Origin: Mycolicibacter nonchromogenicus
Lineage (GTDB): Bacteria > Actinomycetota > Actinomycetes > Mycobacteriales > Mycobacteriaceae
Assembly (NCBI RefSeq): GCF_002101775.1
Contig: NZ_LQPI01000044.1
Span: 1-64,000, forward strand
Reading direction: 5' to 3'
DNA length: 64,000 nt
Each line of letters opens with the position of its first letter. The stretch's first letter is position 1. This document shows positions 48,586-56,939 of this stretch, one piece after another. The notes beneath the pieces were generated by a model, which was not told the origin of the DNA, did not search any database, and saw only the letters and a program-made list of their open reading frames with translations. Both the position numbers and the translations under genes were made by a program.

Positions 48586-49077
48586 CTATCGGATGCGCCC
48601 GGCGATGCCGTCCACCAGCAGTGCGCGGCTCTCCGCGGCGCCGTCGAGCATCCGGGTGATCCGCTTGACGATCTGCCACCCGCCTGGGGAGTTCGCCCGC
48701 CTGAGGTGAAAGTAGTTGGCGCCGCCGCGCGCGACCCGAAACTGGTTGTCCTGTTTGACCAGCAGAGTCGACTCACATACGGCGACCGCCTCGTCACCGG
48801 TCACGGTGACCACCGCCGGGCCCAGGAAGTGCGTGCAGCCGCGGGCGATGAGAGCCTGGTGGCCGCCGGAGCGCACCATCGCCGCTATCTCCTCGCGGCC
48901 GTTCATCAGCCAGTTTTCGACGTCGTAGACGCCGTCGGGCCGCCACAGCGCTGCGGTCGATTCAGCGTCACCGGCATCCACCAGCGGGCCGTAGGAGGCG
49001 ATCAGCCGCTCGATCGCGCGCTCGTCCTCGATCTGCTGCAGACGCCGTTCCAGTTCGGCCAGGCGCTGCTCGATCAT
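48586..49077 (-). CDS. NTF2-like (SnoaL-type) protein
   Basis: The 163-residue protein begins with a coiled-coil-like helix (MIEQRLAELERRLQQIEDERA), followed by a SnoaL_4 cone fold (IERLIASYGPLVDAGDAESTAALWRPDGVYDV) and a terminal sheet (GWQIVKRITRML). Such proteins are hydratases, isomerases or binding proteins in steroid and polyketide metabolism. It overlaps the upstream LLM oxidoreductase gene by 4 bases, so they are cotranscribed. No catalytic residue is certain. Confidence 0.8.
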   Translation of the reverse strand: MIEQRLAELERRLQQIEDERAIERLIASYGPLVDAGDAESTAALWRPDGVYDVENWLMNGREEIAAMVRSGGHQALIARGCTHFLGPAVVTVTGDEAVAVCESTLLVKQDNQFRVARGGANYFHLRRANSPGGWQIVKRITRMLDGAAESRALLVDGIAGRIR

Positions 49078-49940
49078 CGCTGCTCCCGGCGGGGCAGGCC
49101 GGCCAGCTCGGCGAGCGCGACCAGCTGGTCGCCGAAGTGCGCCGCAGAACGCGCGGAGATCACGCAGCTGACATCGGTGGCACCGATGTCAGCCAGCCGG
49201 CCGATCCGATCGAGGGCCTGCTGCGGGGCGCCGATCGGGTCCAGGGGCGGCGTCGACAACACCACCGCGAATTCGTCCGGGAGGTCCACGGAGCCAAGAT
49301 GTTTGGTCAGCTCTTCCCTGGTGAGGCCGAACGGTGTCCAACCGTCACCCAACTCCACCGCCCGGCGTAGTGAGCGGCGGGTACGTCCACCCACCCAGAT
49401 CGGCACCCGCTGTTGTACGGCGCACGGCTGCACGATCATTGAGTCGAATCGGTAGAAGGCGCCGTGGTAGGCGGGGTTGGTGGTCGACAGCGACGCCCGC
49501 AGCGCCTTCATCGCGTCGTCGGCCCGGGCGCCGCGGTCCTCCCACGCACAGCCGAGCAGGTCGAACTCCTCTCGCAGCGACCCGACCCCGACGCCGAGAA
49601 TCAACCGGCCGCCGCTGAGCCGGTCGAGGGTTCCATAGCGTTTGGCGAGCTCCAAGGGGTGGTGATAACCGAGCACCACAACCGATGTCACCAATTGGAT
49701 CGCTTGGGTGCGGGCGGCGAGAAATGACAGCGTGGCCAGCGGATCCCAGTAGGTCGTGCCGCGGCCGGCCGCGGCGTCGGCGGGAACCGCGACATGTTCC
49801 GAGCAGGTGAGGTAGGCGAACCCGAGTTCGTCGGCGGCCGAGGCGATCCTGCTGATGTCCTCGACACCGCCCTCGGCTTCCCAGCTCGACGCCGTACCGG
49901 GGACCTGGATGACGACCGGCGTCGCCAAGCCGAGCCGCAT
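49074..49940 (-). CDS. LLM-class F420-dependent oxidoreductase (first of two)
   Basis: The 288-residue protein has the bacterial luciferase-like TIM barrel: GLATPVVIQVPG start, LGFAYLTCSEHVAVP near residue 40, RLILGVGVGSLREEFDLLG near residue 110 and VPIWVGGRTRRSLRRAVELGDGW near residue 185. These oxidoreductases use F420 (or FMN) on diverse substrates. ATG 49940 is chosen; further upstream has no homology. It is divergent from an SDR-TetR pair, with a palindromic site between, and coupled to the NTF2-like gene. Confidence 0.88.
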   Translation of the reverse strand: MRLGLATPVVIQVPGTASSWEAEGGVEDISRIASAADELGFAYLTCSEHVAVPADAAAGRGTTYWDPLATLSFLAARTQAIQLVTSVVVLGYHHPLELAKRYGTLDRLSGGRLILGVGVGSLREEFDLLGCAWEDRGARADDAMKALRASLSTTNPAYHGAFYRFDSMIVQPCAVQQRVPIWVGGRTRRSLRRAVELGDGWTPFGLTREELTKHLGSVDLPDEFAVVLSTPPLDPIGAPQQALDRIGRLADIGATDVSCVISARSAAHFGDQLVALAELAGLPRREQR

Positions 49941-50026
49941 CAGCAGGACCGAATCCGGGGACCGTTGTACCGCAAGGGCTCTGCGCCTTTCGTTGCGCCT
50001 CGGATCTGAGGTAACCTCGATGGTGA

Positions 50027-50046
50027 AACTAGAATGAATTTTAGTT
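50027..50046. promoter_or_regulatory. 20-bp inverted repeat, candidate operator of the SDR-TetR pair
   Basis: AACTAGAATGAATTTTAGTT has 9-bp arms with one mismatch around GA, in an AT-rich spot between the LLM gene (start 49940) and the SDR gene (start 50060). The TetR protein encoded just downstream is the natural candidate to bind it. It overlaps the likely SDR promoter, ending 3 bases before GGAGG. Confidence 0.6.
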
Positions 50047-50059
50047 ATGGAGGCGTCTG

Positions 50060-50893
50060 TTGTCCAGCGGTGCGCAGTGGGCCCAGCAGTACGGCCCCTG
50101 GGCTGTGGTCGCCGGCGGCTCGGAAGGCGTGGGTGCGGAGTTCGCGTTCCAACTGGCCGAGGCCGGTATCGATCTGGTCCTGATCGCCCGCAAGCCCGAG
50201 CCGCTGCGCGACACCGCCGATCAGTGCCGGGCACGCGGTGTGCGCGTCCGTGAACTGGCCGTTGATCTGACCGCCGCGGATGCGGTGACGCGGATCGCCG
50301 AGGCGACGTCGGACATCGAGGTCGGACTGCTGATCTACAACGCGGGGGCCAACACCCACAGCGCGGAGTTCCTCGACGGCGATCCGGCGGCCTTCGAGCG
50401 CGTGCTCGACCTGAACGTACGGACGCCGCTGGCGTTGATCCACCATTTCGGCAGGCCGATGCGCGTCCGGCGGCGCGGCGGCCTGCTGCTGGTGGGCTCG
50501 CTGACCGGGTATCTCGGATCGGCGCGGCAGACCGTGTACGGGGGCGCCAAGGCGTTCACCCGGATCTACGCCGAGGGCCTCTGGCTGGAGTTGCGCGACT
50601 ACAACGTTCACGTCCTGGAATTGGTGCTCGGCGTGACCAGCACGCCCGCCATGGCGCGGGCCGGCCTCAACTTCGACGTGCCGGGGCTGGTGATTTCCGA
50701 TCCGGCCGAGGTCGCCCGCGAAGGCCTTGAACAGCTCGCCCGGGGGCCGGTGCACGTCATCTCCGCCCACGCCGGCAGTCCCGCCCTGCGCGCCACCACA
50801 GATCGAGCCGCGGCCGTGCTCGCCTCGCATCGGATGATGCAGAAGCTGCTCGCAACGGCCCCCCGAGCCGCCGATGCCCCGCCCGCCGATTGA
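50060..50893 (+). CDS. Short-chain dehydrogenase/reductase
   Basis: The 277-residue SDR starts at TTG 50060, seven bases after GGAGG. It has the cofactor motif AGGSEGVGAEFAFQLAEAG (a GxxxGxG variant near residue 18), NAGAN near 95, the catalytic Ser in LLLVGSLTGYLGS and Tyr-Lys in YGGAKAF near residue 165. Its stop overlaps the start of the TetR gene by 20 bases, so the two are translated together. Substrate is unknown. Confidence 0.88.
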   Translation: MSSGAQWAQQYGPWAVVAGGSEGVGAEFAFQLAEAGIDLVLIARKPEPLRDTADQCRARGVRVRELAVDLTAADAVTRIAEATSDIEVGLLIYNAGANTHSAEFLDGDPAAFERVLDLNVRTPLALIHHFGRPMRVRRRGGLLLVGSLTGYLGSARQTVYGGAKAFTRIYAEGLWLELRDYNVHVLELVLGVTSTPAMARAGLNFDVPGLVISDPAEVAREGLEQLARGPVHVISAHAGSPALRATTDRAAAVLASHRMMQKLLATAPRAADAPPAD

Positions 50894-51491
50894 ACGCGAG
50901 GCCGCCACCCCCAGCACGCCCGCGCAGCGGCATCGCTGCGGACGCATCCTCTCCACTGCGGCCCGCCTCGGTGCCCGCGACGGGCTGGAGGCCGTCCGGA
51001 TGCAGGACGTTGCCGATCAGTCAGGGGTGTCGATCGCAACCCTCTACCGCTACTACCCCACCAAACATCACCTGTTCAGCGCCTTGCTGTTGCACTACAC
51101 CCAGACCGCCGGTTCGTCGCGCCCGCCGACGGGCTGTCCGGCAGACGATGTCACCGAGCTCATGGTCGGCATCTGCCGATCGATGCTCGCGCGGCCTCGC
51201 CTGGCTCGCGCCATGATCACCTCCGTCAATGCCCGCCGATCCGAGTCGACGGCGACCGGAGATTTCGCCCTGCGCGCCACCATCTTGTCCGCCGCCGGGA
51301 TCACCCGGCCCTCGCCGCGGGACACCCAGCTGGCCCTGCTGGTGGAGCAGTGCGCCTACGGGATCTTGTCCTGGGCGGTGATGGGTGAGACGACCCCCGC
51401 CCAGGCCGAACGCGACATGCGCCGCGCCTGCGAGCTGCTGCTAGCGCCCTGGCGAGGTGATACGCACGCCGGCCGCGCGGCGCTGCGCTGA
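50874..51491 (+). CDS. TetR-family regulator cotranscribed with the SDR
   Basis: The 205-residue protein has an HTH (VRMQDVADQSGVSIATLYRYYPTKHHLFSAL, residues about 41-71) of the KstR/FadR-like lipid-regulator type, and a C-terminal ligand domain with LVEQCAYGILSWAVMG. It overlaps the SDR gene by 20 bases and its 3' end overlaps a convergent membrane-protein gene by 51 bases. It likely controls the surrounding lipid-catabolic genes through the site at 50027-50046. Confidence 0.88.
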   Translation: MPRPPIEREAATPSTPAQRHRCGRILSTAARLGARDGLEAVRMQDVADQSGVSIATLYRYYPTKHHLFSALLLHYTQTAGSSRPPTGCPADDVTELMVGICRSMLARPRLARAMITSVNARRSESTATGDFALRATILSAAGITRPSPRDTQLALLVEQCAYGILSWAVMGETTPAQAERDMRRACELLLAPWRGDTHAGRAALR

Positions 51492-52166
51492 CACCGCCAC
51501 AACGCCACCGCTGGAGGTCGGCATCGCCAGCGCTGTCCCTAGGATCCAGGCGAACAAGAACGCCGGCATGACGGTGATGGCGTAACCCTCGAGCGACAGC
51601 GGGCCGCTTGGGAAGACGAACGTCAGCAGCAGCACCGGATGTACCGCTGCGGCGGCAAGGGCCAGGTGACCCGTGTAGGCCGGCAACGTGCGGCGCGAGT
51701 AGACCGCGGTCACGAATGCGCCCAGCGCGACCACCAGGGGCAGCCCCGACATGGCCAGCAGTCCGAACGTCAGGTCGTAGAGCAGTGCTGCCGCGTCGGC
51801 ACTGCGGCGCCGGTACAGCAGCAGATCAAAGGCGGTGAATCCGCTCAGCAGCAGAGTCAGGCAGCCGATGAGGCCCGCGGCGAAGCAGGTCGGAATGACC
51901 GATTTGATGGGAACGCGATCCCGCAGGTAGGTCCACACCGCGGCACCGAAGACGAACCACAGCGTGACGCCGACGGTGTTGAGCGCCATCGTCAGGACCA
52001 GCCGGTCGTGGTGGGCCGCGGCCCACCGCGCCACCTCGATCGGCTGCGTTGTGGTGCCCGGGAACGACCAGATCGGACAGATCAGCAGCGTGGTCGCGGG
52101 CAGGCTGACACCGGCGATGCCCGACCACCGGGCCACTCGCGGCGCGTCCCAGGACGCGCCGATCAC
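51441..52166 (-). CDS. Multi-helix membrane protein, function unknown
   Basis: GTG 52166 gives 241 residues with about six to seven helices (for example TMALNTVGVTLWFVFGAAVW, ALAAAAVHPVLLLTFVFPSG). The start overlaps the stop of the upstream DUF1906 gene (GTGA), and GGAGCG precedes it, so the two are translationally coupled. I do not recognise a family. Its last 51 bases overlap the 3' end of the convergent TetR gene, an antisense overlap. Confidence 0.75.
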   Translation of the reverse strand: MIGASWDAPRVARWSGIAGVSLPATTLLICPIWSFPGTTTQPIEVARWAAAHHDRLVLTMALNTVGVTLWFVFGAAVWTYLRDRVPIKSVIPTCFAAGLIGCLTLLLSGFTAFDLLLYRRRSADAAALLYDLTFGLLAMSGLPLVVALGAFVTAVYSRRTLPAYTGHLALAAAAVHPVLLLTFVFPSGPLSLEGYAITVMPAFLFAWILGTALAMPTSSGGVVAVSAQRRAAGVRITSPGR

Positions 52167-52963
52167 GAACGTTCCCCCGCTCCTCGGGCGAGGTCCCACT
52201 GACCGAAGTCCGCGGCCAGGACGTCGTTGACATCCACATGCGCGCCGTCGATGACGAAACCCGGCTCGGTCTCGGTGACGATTTCTCGCTGGAAGAGTAC
52301 GGCTGCCGGTTCGCGGTCTCCGTGCGACCACGCCCGGGTCTGCCATGCCCACCGGTGGCCCGGGCTGGTCGACTGTCCGATCACACCGTCGCTGATCGCC
52401 CAGGTGCATTGGCGGGCCCCGCCGTAGATTCCGGTCCGGTCAACGCCCAGAACGGAGTTGATCCCGCGAAACCATTTGACTGCCACGTTCTTCCAGGTGG
52501 CGGCGTCGATGTCCTCGTCGACGCTGAAGAAGATCGGCGCTGACGGCGGTCCCCCGGCCGCGGCATGCAGCCGCAACGCCGTCTGCGCATCGGCCACGCC
52601 GCCGTCAAAACCCCGAGTGAAGTCCGACGGCGACTGCGTCCAACCCGGCTTGCCGAACTGGTAGCAGCTGGCGACCTGCAGGCCGACCGCGCGCAGCCCG
52701 TCCGCGTACTCACGGGTGACGGGCTTGAAATCGAAGGTGGCGCCGGGCCGAAGCTCGGACACATAGACCAACGCCCCGTCGAATCCGGCAGCCTTGATCT
52801 GTTCGGGCGGCACCAGCCGGTGGGCGAAATCGATGACCTGCAGCCCGTTCGCGCCGGCCCGCGGCACGCCGGCCGTCGCCCCGAGGGCGCCGGGCAGGGC
52901 CAGCGCCGGACCGAGTAACGCGGCGTACCTGAGCATGTCGCGCCGCGAAGCCGAACGCGTCAC
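52163..52963 (-). CDS. Tat-exported DUF1906 glycoside-hydrolase-like protein (first of two)
   Basis: The 266-residue protein has a twin-arginine signal (SRRDMLRYAALLGPALALPG, residues 6-25) and a DUF1906 TIM-barrel domain (residues about 40-255, GLQVIDFAHRLVPPEQIKAAGFDG, then APIFFSVDEDIDAATW and IYGGARQCTWAI). It is a close relative of Rv2525c, a Tat substrate linked to cell-wall and beta-lactam phenotypes in M. tuberculosis. It lies 2 bases after the LLM stop and overlaps the membrane-protein gene, giving a coupled set. Start GTG 52963. Confidence 0.9.
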   Translation of the reverse strand: MTRSASRRDMLRYAALLGPALALPGALGATAGVPRAGANGLQVIDFAHRLVPPEQIKAAGFDGALVYVSELRPGATFDFKPVTREYADGLRAVGLQVASCYQFGKPGWTQSPSDFTRGFDGGVADAQTALRLHAAAGGPPSAPIFFSVDEDIDAATWKNVAVKWFRGINSVLGVDRTGIYGGARQCTWAISDGVIGQSTSPGHRWAWQTRAWSHGDREPAAVLFQREIVTETEPGFVIDGAHVDVNDVLAADFGQWDLARGAGERS

Positions 52964-52965
52964 AA

Positions 52966-53913
52966 CTAGGAAGGGTACCGGCCGGAACTTCGGCAGAAGG
53001 TGCTGATCACGGATTCACCGAAGTGGCCGATGGCCTCCACCGCGTGGCCGAGACTGTCGCCGGGAACCGCGACCTGCACCCAGGTCACCCCGACTTCGGC
53101 GAGGCGGCCCAGGCCGTCCAGGTAGGCGCCGGGATCGAAGTCGTCGTGGCCGAGCCGGCCGCCGGCGAGGTTGGAGAAGCAGACGTCGATGGTCGACCAG
53201 TCCCGGCCGGCCTCGTCGCAGCGGCGCTTCAGGTCGTCGATCCCGGATGCCAGCGCTTCGATCGAACTGAGCTCGGCGGTGCGGGCTGCGCTGGCCAGAC
53301 CCGCCGGCGCCGCGAACGGCACCCAGCCATCACCGCGGGCCGCGACGCGCCGGCGCGCGTTCCCGGTGTTCCCGCCGATCCAGATCGGCGGATGCGGGCT
53401 GCTGGTGGGACGTGGATGAGCGGTGATTCCCCGGGCCCGGAAGTGCCGGCCCTCGAACGAGATGTCATCACCGGTCCAGATGGCCCGGATGACGTCCAGG
53501 CTCTCTTCGACCAAGGCCGTGCGCTCATCGAAGTCCACCCCCAAGGCCGCGAATTCGCCCTTGAGGTATCCCACGCCGACGGCCAGGGTGAACCTTCCCC
53601 CCGACAGGAGATCCAGTGTTGCGCCCGATTTCGCCACCACGAACGGGTTGCGGTAGGGCAAGACGACCACATTCGGTATGAACCGGATCTTTTCGGTATG
53701 CGCAGCGGCGAATCCCATTGCCACAAACGGGTCGAGGCTGTCGTGGCCGCCGGCGTCGAGCCAGCGCTGGGTGGGCGCCGGATGGTCTGTGAAGCCCATG
53801 GCGTCAAACCCGGCGGCTTCGGCGGCCCGTGCAACGGTGGCCACCCCGTGCGCAGAGGCGAGCTCGGGATCGCACGGATGGGTGATGATTGGATAGGTGA
53901 ACGCGAATCGCAT
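52966..53913 (-). CDS. LLM-class F420-dependent oxidoreductase (second of two)
   Basis: The 315-residue TIM-barrel protein has MRFAFTYPIITHPCDPELAS, LTNPxxV-like segments, RFTLAVGVGYLKGEFAALGVDF near residue 110 and HPPIWIGGNTGNARRRVAARGDGW near residue 178. It is distinct in sequence from the other LLM gene and probably serves another step. It is followed by the DUF1906 gene after 2 bases. Substrate and cofactor choice cannot be settled from sequence. Confidence 0.9.
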   Translation of the reverse strand: MRFAFTYPIITHPCDPELASAHGVATVARAAEAAGFDAMGFTDHPAPTQRWLDAGGHDSLDPFVAMGFAAAHTEKIRFIPNVVVLPYRNPFVVAKSGATLDLLSGGRFTLAVGVGYLKGEFAALGVDFDERTALVEESLDVIRAIWTGDDISFEGRHFRARGITAHPRPTSSPHPPIWIGGNTGNARRRVAARGDGWVPFAAPAGLASAARTAELSSIEALASGIDDLKRRCDEAGRDWSTIDVCFSNLAGGRLGHDDFDPGAYLDGLGRLAEVGVTWVQVAVPGDSLGHAVEAIGHFGESVISTFCRSSGRYPS

Positions 53914-53937
53914 GCGGCTCCCCTTCGGCTGGAGTTG

Positions 53938-54759
53938 CTAAGCGGTCGTCGGCCGAGAGGGCCCGAGAATGTAATCGCCACTGTCGGGGTGGTGGTACCA
54001 GCCGCCCGCGGCGTGCGTTCCACCGTCGACATGCAGCGTCTGACCCGTCACGTAGGAACTCAGGTCACTGGCCAGAAATACGGCAGCGCCCGCCATTTCG
54101 TCGACGTGCCCGGTCCGACCCATAGGGATCATGTGGGCGGCGTTGGCCAGCATCCCGGCCGAGCCGACGCGCTCGATACCTTCGGTGAGCGTGAGGTCCG
54201 GGGCCAGACAGTTGACCCGGATGCCGTGCGGTGCCAACTCCAGAGCCGCAGTCTTGGTGAGGTTGATGACGCCCGCCTTCGCCGCTGCGTAAGCCGCGTA
54301 GCCGGGCGCGGCACGGGTGCCCTCGATGCTGGCGACATTGATGATGCTGCCCGCCGCTCCGCGTTGGACCAGCGTTTGCGCGACGCGCTGCGTACAGAGC
54401 AGGACGTGGGTGAGGTTGGAGCGGATCAGGGTGTCCCACCCTTTGGGTGCGGTGTCCAGCAACGGGGAGAAGAACACTCCGCCGGCATTGTTGACCAGCA
54501 CCGTCGGTACGCCCGCCACGGCAAGGGTTTCGGCCAGTGCCGCATCGACCTGATCAGAGTCGCGAACGTCGATTGCGCAGGCGTGGCCGCCGACCAACTT
54601 CGCGGTCGCTCGGGCAGCTTCGGTGTCACGTTCCCAGATCACCACCCGAGCGCCGAACTCCGCGAAGCTCTCGGCGATACCGCGGCCGATCCCCGAACCG
54701 CCCCCGGTGATGACGGCGACGCGTCCATCGAGTGTCGCCGCCGCTCGCCGCAGTACCAC
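53938..54759 (-). CDS. Short-chain dehydrogenase/reductase
   Basis: GTG 54759 shares a base with the TAG of the upstream thioesterase gene (TAGTG), so translation is coupled. The 273-residue enzyme has ITGGGSGIGRGIAESFA near residue 14, NNAGG near 88, the catalytic Ser in SIINVASIEG and Tyr/Lys in YAAYAAAKAG near residue 155, then GIRVNCLAPDL. The C-terminus (GGWYHHPDSGDYILG) is unusual for the family. It likely acts with the thioesterase. Confidence 0.9.
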   Translation of the reverse strand: MVLRRAAATLDGRVAVITGGGSGIGRGIAESFAEFGARVVIWERDTEAARATAKLVGGHACAIDVRDSDQVDAALAETLAVAGVPTVLVNNAGGVFFSPLLDTAPKGWDTLIRSNLTHVLLCTQRVAQTLVQRGAAGSIINVASIEGTRAAPGYAAYAAAKAGVINLTKTAALELAPHGIRVNCLAPDLTLTEGIERVGSAGMLANAAHMIPMGRTGHVDEMAGAAVFLASDLSSYVTGQTLHVDGGTHAAGGWYHHPDSGDYILGPSRPTTA

Positions 54760-55730
54760 TACCGATCCTCGGACTTCGGTCCCGCGAGCGGCTCGGCTAT
54801 CGGCCGGACCAGGACTTCTTGCGCGGTGCTGGCCACATGGCGACCGGTGGCATCGACCAGGGTGCCGTGCACCAGAGCACGGTGTCCGGCGGTGGCAACG
54901 GTCTGCTGGGTGTAAAGGTGCCACCGATCGAAGTGGACCGGGCGGTGCAGCCACACGCTGTGGTCCAGGGTCAGTCCGACGTGCGTGGCATGGTCGATGG
55001 GCTCCGGGTGGGCACGAAAGGCGGTGTCCACCAGCAGATAGTCGCTGGCGTAGGCCAGCAGCACCGCGTGCAGCTGCGAGTCGCCGTCCACCCCGCGCGG
55101 CAACCGCATCCAATGGGCACGTGGGCCCGACGCCTGTGCGCCACCGAGGAAGACAGGCGCTTCGGCGGTGCGGACTTCCAGCGGCGGGGGTCGTTCGATC
55201 CAGGTGTTGCCCCGCCCGGCCAGGTGCGCCGGGGCGTGTTGCACCCAGTGCTGCAGCAGGGGAAGGGCTTCGGGCTCAGGTCCCGGCAGCGGCACGGGAA
55301 CGCCGTCGGCGCTGTCGGGGCTGGTGTCGAAGGACACCGTCGCCATCATGAGGGTGCGCCCGCCCTGTTGCACGGTGACCTGCCGGGCCGACATGGTGCG
55401 TCCGTCGCGGGTGCGGTCGACGGCGATCTCCAGCGGTACGGCTGAGTCACCGGGGCGCAGGAACGACGCGTGGATCGAATGCGCCGTGAGCTCGGGCACC
55501 GTCGCGGCGGCCGCGGTCATCGCCTGGCCGATCAGCTGGCCTCCGAAGATCCTGCCGAACCGGCCGGCCTCATTGCCCGCCCGAAAGCGGTCGTCGCCCA
55601 GCGGGTGCAGCGTCAATACCTGCTCAAGCGTGTCCAGCGCGTCGAGCGTGGCGCGTTCCAGTCGGCTTCCGGACCCGAGCAGGGGGCCGACGTAGTCGGG
55701 TAAGGCGACCTCGGACGCCGACGTCTGCAC
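54759..55730 (-). CDS. tesB: Acyl-CoA thioesterase II (TesB family)
   Basis: The 323-residue protein is a double-hotdog TesB: GRIFGGQLIGQAMTAAAATV near residue 60, SIHASFLRPGDSAVPLEIAVDRTRDGR near 85, and a second hotdog with YASDYLLVDTAFRAHP and SLDHSVWLHRP (conserved Asp in LTLDHSVW). It hydrolyses acyl-CoAs to free acids. The GTG start follows GAGGAGGAA. It is the first gene of a run of five coupled minus-strand genes (thioesterase, SDR, LLM, DUF1906, membrane protein). Confidence 0.92.
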   Translation of the reverse strand: MQTSASEVALPDYVGPLLGSGSRLERATLDALDTLEQVLTLHPLGDDRFRAGNEAGRFGRIFGGQLIGQAMTAAAATVPELTAHSIHASFLRPGDSAVPLEIAVDRTRDGRTMSARQVTVQQGGRTLMMATVSFDTSPDSADGVPVPLPGPEPEALPLLQHWVQHAPAHLAGRGNTWIERPPPLEVRTAEAPVFLGGAQASGPRAHWMRLPRGVDGDSQLHAVLLAYASDYLLVDTAFRAHPEPIDHATHVGLTLDHSVWLHRPVHFDRWHLYTQQTVATAGHRALVHGTLVDATGRHVASTAQEVLVRPIAEPLAGPKSEDR

Positions 55731-55865
55731 AACTTCCTCCTCACCCGCTGGCCCGTCCGCGGCGGACTGCCGACACGGGTGAATAACTGCTAGCCCATTT
55801 AAGTAAAGGCGAACGACTCAGGTCAAACTCCCCCGCATTGTCCGGTTCCCGGCGCGGGTAACACC

Positions 55866-55897
55866 GTTAACAGCAGTCACATTGTTAACATCGGGCC
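55866..55897 (+). promoter_or_regulatory. Promoter of the second DUF1906 gene, possibly leaderless, with repeated GTTAACA
   Basis: GTTAACA occurs at 55866-55872 and 55884-55890 (starts 18 bases apart; the second within the palindrome TGTTAACA). The hexamer TAACAT at 55886-55891 is a good mycobacterial -10 and lies 6 bases before the GTG start, which would give a leaderless transcript. No ribosome site is seen. Confidence 0.45.
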
Positions 55898-56689
55898 GTG
55901 TCAGACTCTGCGCGGTCTCCCCGCCCTCGCCACCACGTCTCCCGACGTGACGCGCTGCGCTACGCATCCGCGGCGGCCCTCGGGCTGGGCGCAGCCACCG
56001 CCGGCGCACCGACGGCATCGGCCGCAGGCCCCACGCTCATCGATTACGCCATGCGCCAGATTCCGGCGCAGGATATCCGGGCCGCCGGCCATGCCGGCGT
56101 GATCAATTACGTCTCGACGTCGCGGCCCGGTTCCAACTTCGGGGCTAAGCCGATCACCCGGCCCTATGCCGAGTCGCTGACCGCCGCGGGGCTGGTGATC
56201 GTGAGCAATTACCAGTACGGCAAGCCCGGCGGTACGGCGCCGTCGGACTTCACCCGGGGATACCCCGGAGGAGTCGCCGATGCGCGCACCGCCTGGCAAC
56301 TGCACTCCGCGGCCGGCGGCGGCCAGAGTGCGCCGATCTTCTTCAGCGTCGACGACGACATCGACCGCAACACCTGGAACACCGTGGCACTGCCCTGGTT
56401 TCGCGGGATCAACTCCGTGCTGGGAGTGCAGCGCACCGGGGTCTACGGGGGCATCAACGTGTGCCAGTGGGCGGCCGCCGACGGTGTCATCGGGGTATCC
56501 CGCACACCCGGCAAGCGGTGGGCTTGGCAGACGCGATCCTGGTCGCGGGGCCAGATCGACCCCGCGGCGGTGCTCTACCAGCGGATTGTGAGTACCGCCT
56601 CGACGCCGGGCCCGATCGTCGGCGGCATCGAGGTCGACGTCAACGACGTCCTGGCCCAGGACTGCGGCCAGTGGAATCTACATCCCTAA
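55898..56689 (+). CDS. Tat-exported DUF1906 glycoside-hydrolase-like protein (second of two)
   Basis: The 263-residue protein has a twin-arginine signal (VSRRDALRYASAAALGLGAA, residues 14-33) and the DUF1906 barrel with LIDYAMRQIPAQDIRAAGHAG, APIFFSVDDDIDRNTWN and TGVYGGINVCQWAAADG. It resembles the protein at 52163 along its whole length, so the two are paralogues. It converges on the megasynthase region. In M. tuberculosis Rv2525c lies next to fas; here it is close to a different fatty acid synthase-like gene. Start GTG 55898. Confidence 0.92.
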   Translation: MSDSARSPRPRHHVSRRDALRYASAAALGLGAATAGAPTASAAGPTLIDYAMRQIPAQDIRAAGHAGVINYVSTSRPGSNFGAKPITRPYAESLTAAGLVIVSNYQYGKPGGTAPSDFTRGYPGGVADARTAWQLHSAAGGGQSAPIFFSVDDDIDRNTWNTVALPWFRGINSVLGVQRTGVYGGINVCQWAAADGVIGVSRTPGKRWAWQTRSWSRGQIDPAAVLYQRIVSTASTPGPIVGGIEVDVNDVLAQDCGQWNLHP

Positions 56690-56702
56690 GGTCGCGAACC
56701 GA

Positions 56703-56789
56703 TCAGGACTTGCTGGCGAAGAAGAGTGCCAGGGTAAGCAGCACGACACACGCGAGGCTCGTGTAGACGCCCAGAGATGCTGACGCCAT
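56703..56789 (-). CDS. Candidate 28-residue single-span membrane peptide
   Basis: ATG 56789 follows ACAGGAG with 7 bases between. The 28-residue product is almost one hydrophobic helix (LGVYTSLACVVLLTLALFF) with a polar end ASKS. It is on the same strand and 150 bases downstream of the megasynthase stop, so it could be the last gene of that operon or separate. Small single-span proteins often modulate larger membrane complexes; no function can be assigned. Confidence 0.5.
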   Translation of the reverse strand: MASASLGVYTSLACVVLLTLALFFASKS

Positions 56790-56939
56790 GAGTGGGCTCC
56801 TGTCTGCGAAGACTGTTGGTCGGTTCGTTGAAGGCCGATCTACAGCAGCTGCGTAGCTGGACGGCCGTGCCGCGATCGCCATTAAGCTAGCCGTCCACCT
56901 CGACCGTCGTCAAACAAGACTCCCGCCGAGGCCGCCCTG

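Noticed and set aside
56790..56939. Possible terminator hairpin (TGGACGGC / GCCGTCCA) after the megasynthase
   Set aside because: The stem is only 8 bp with a loop of about 25 bases, too weak to call.
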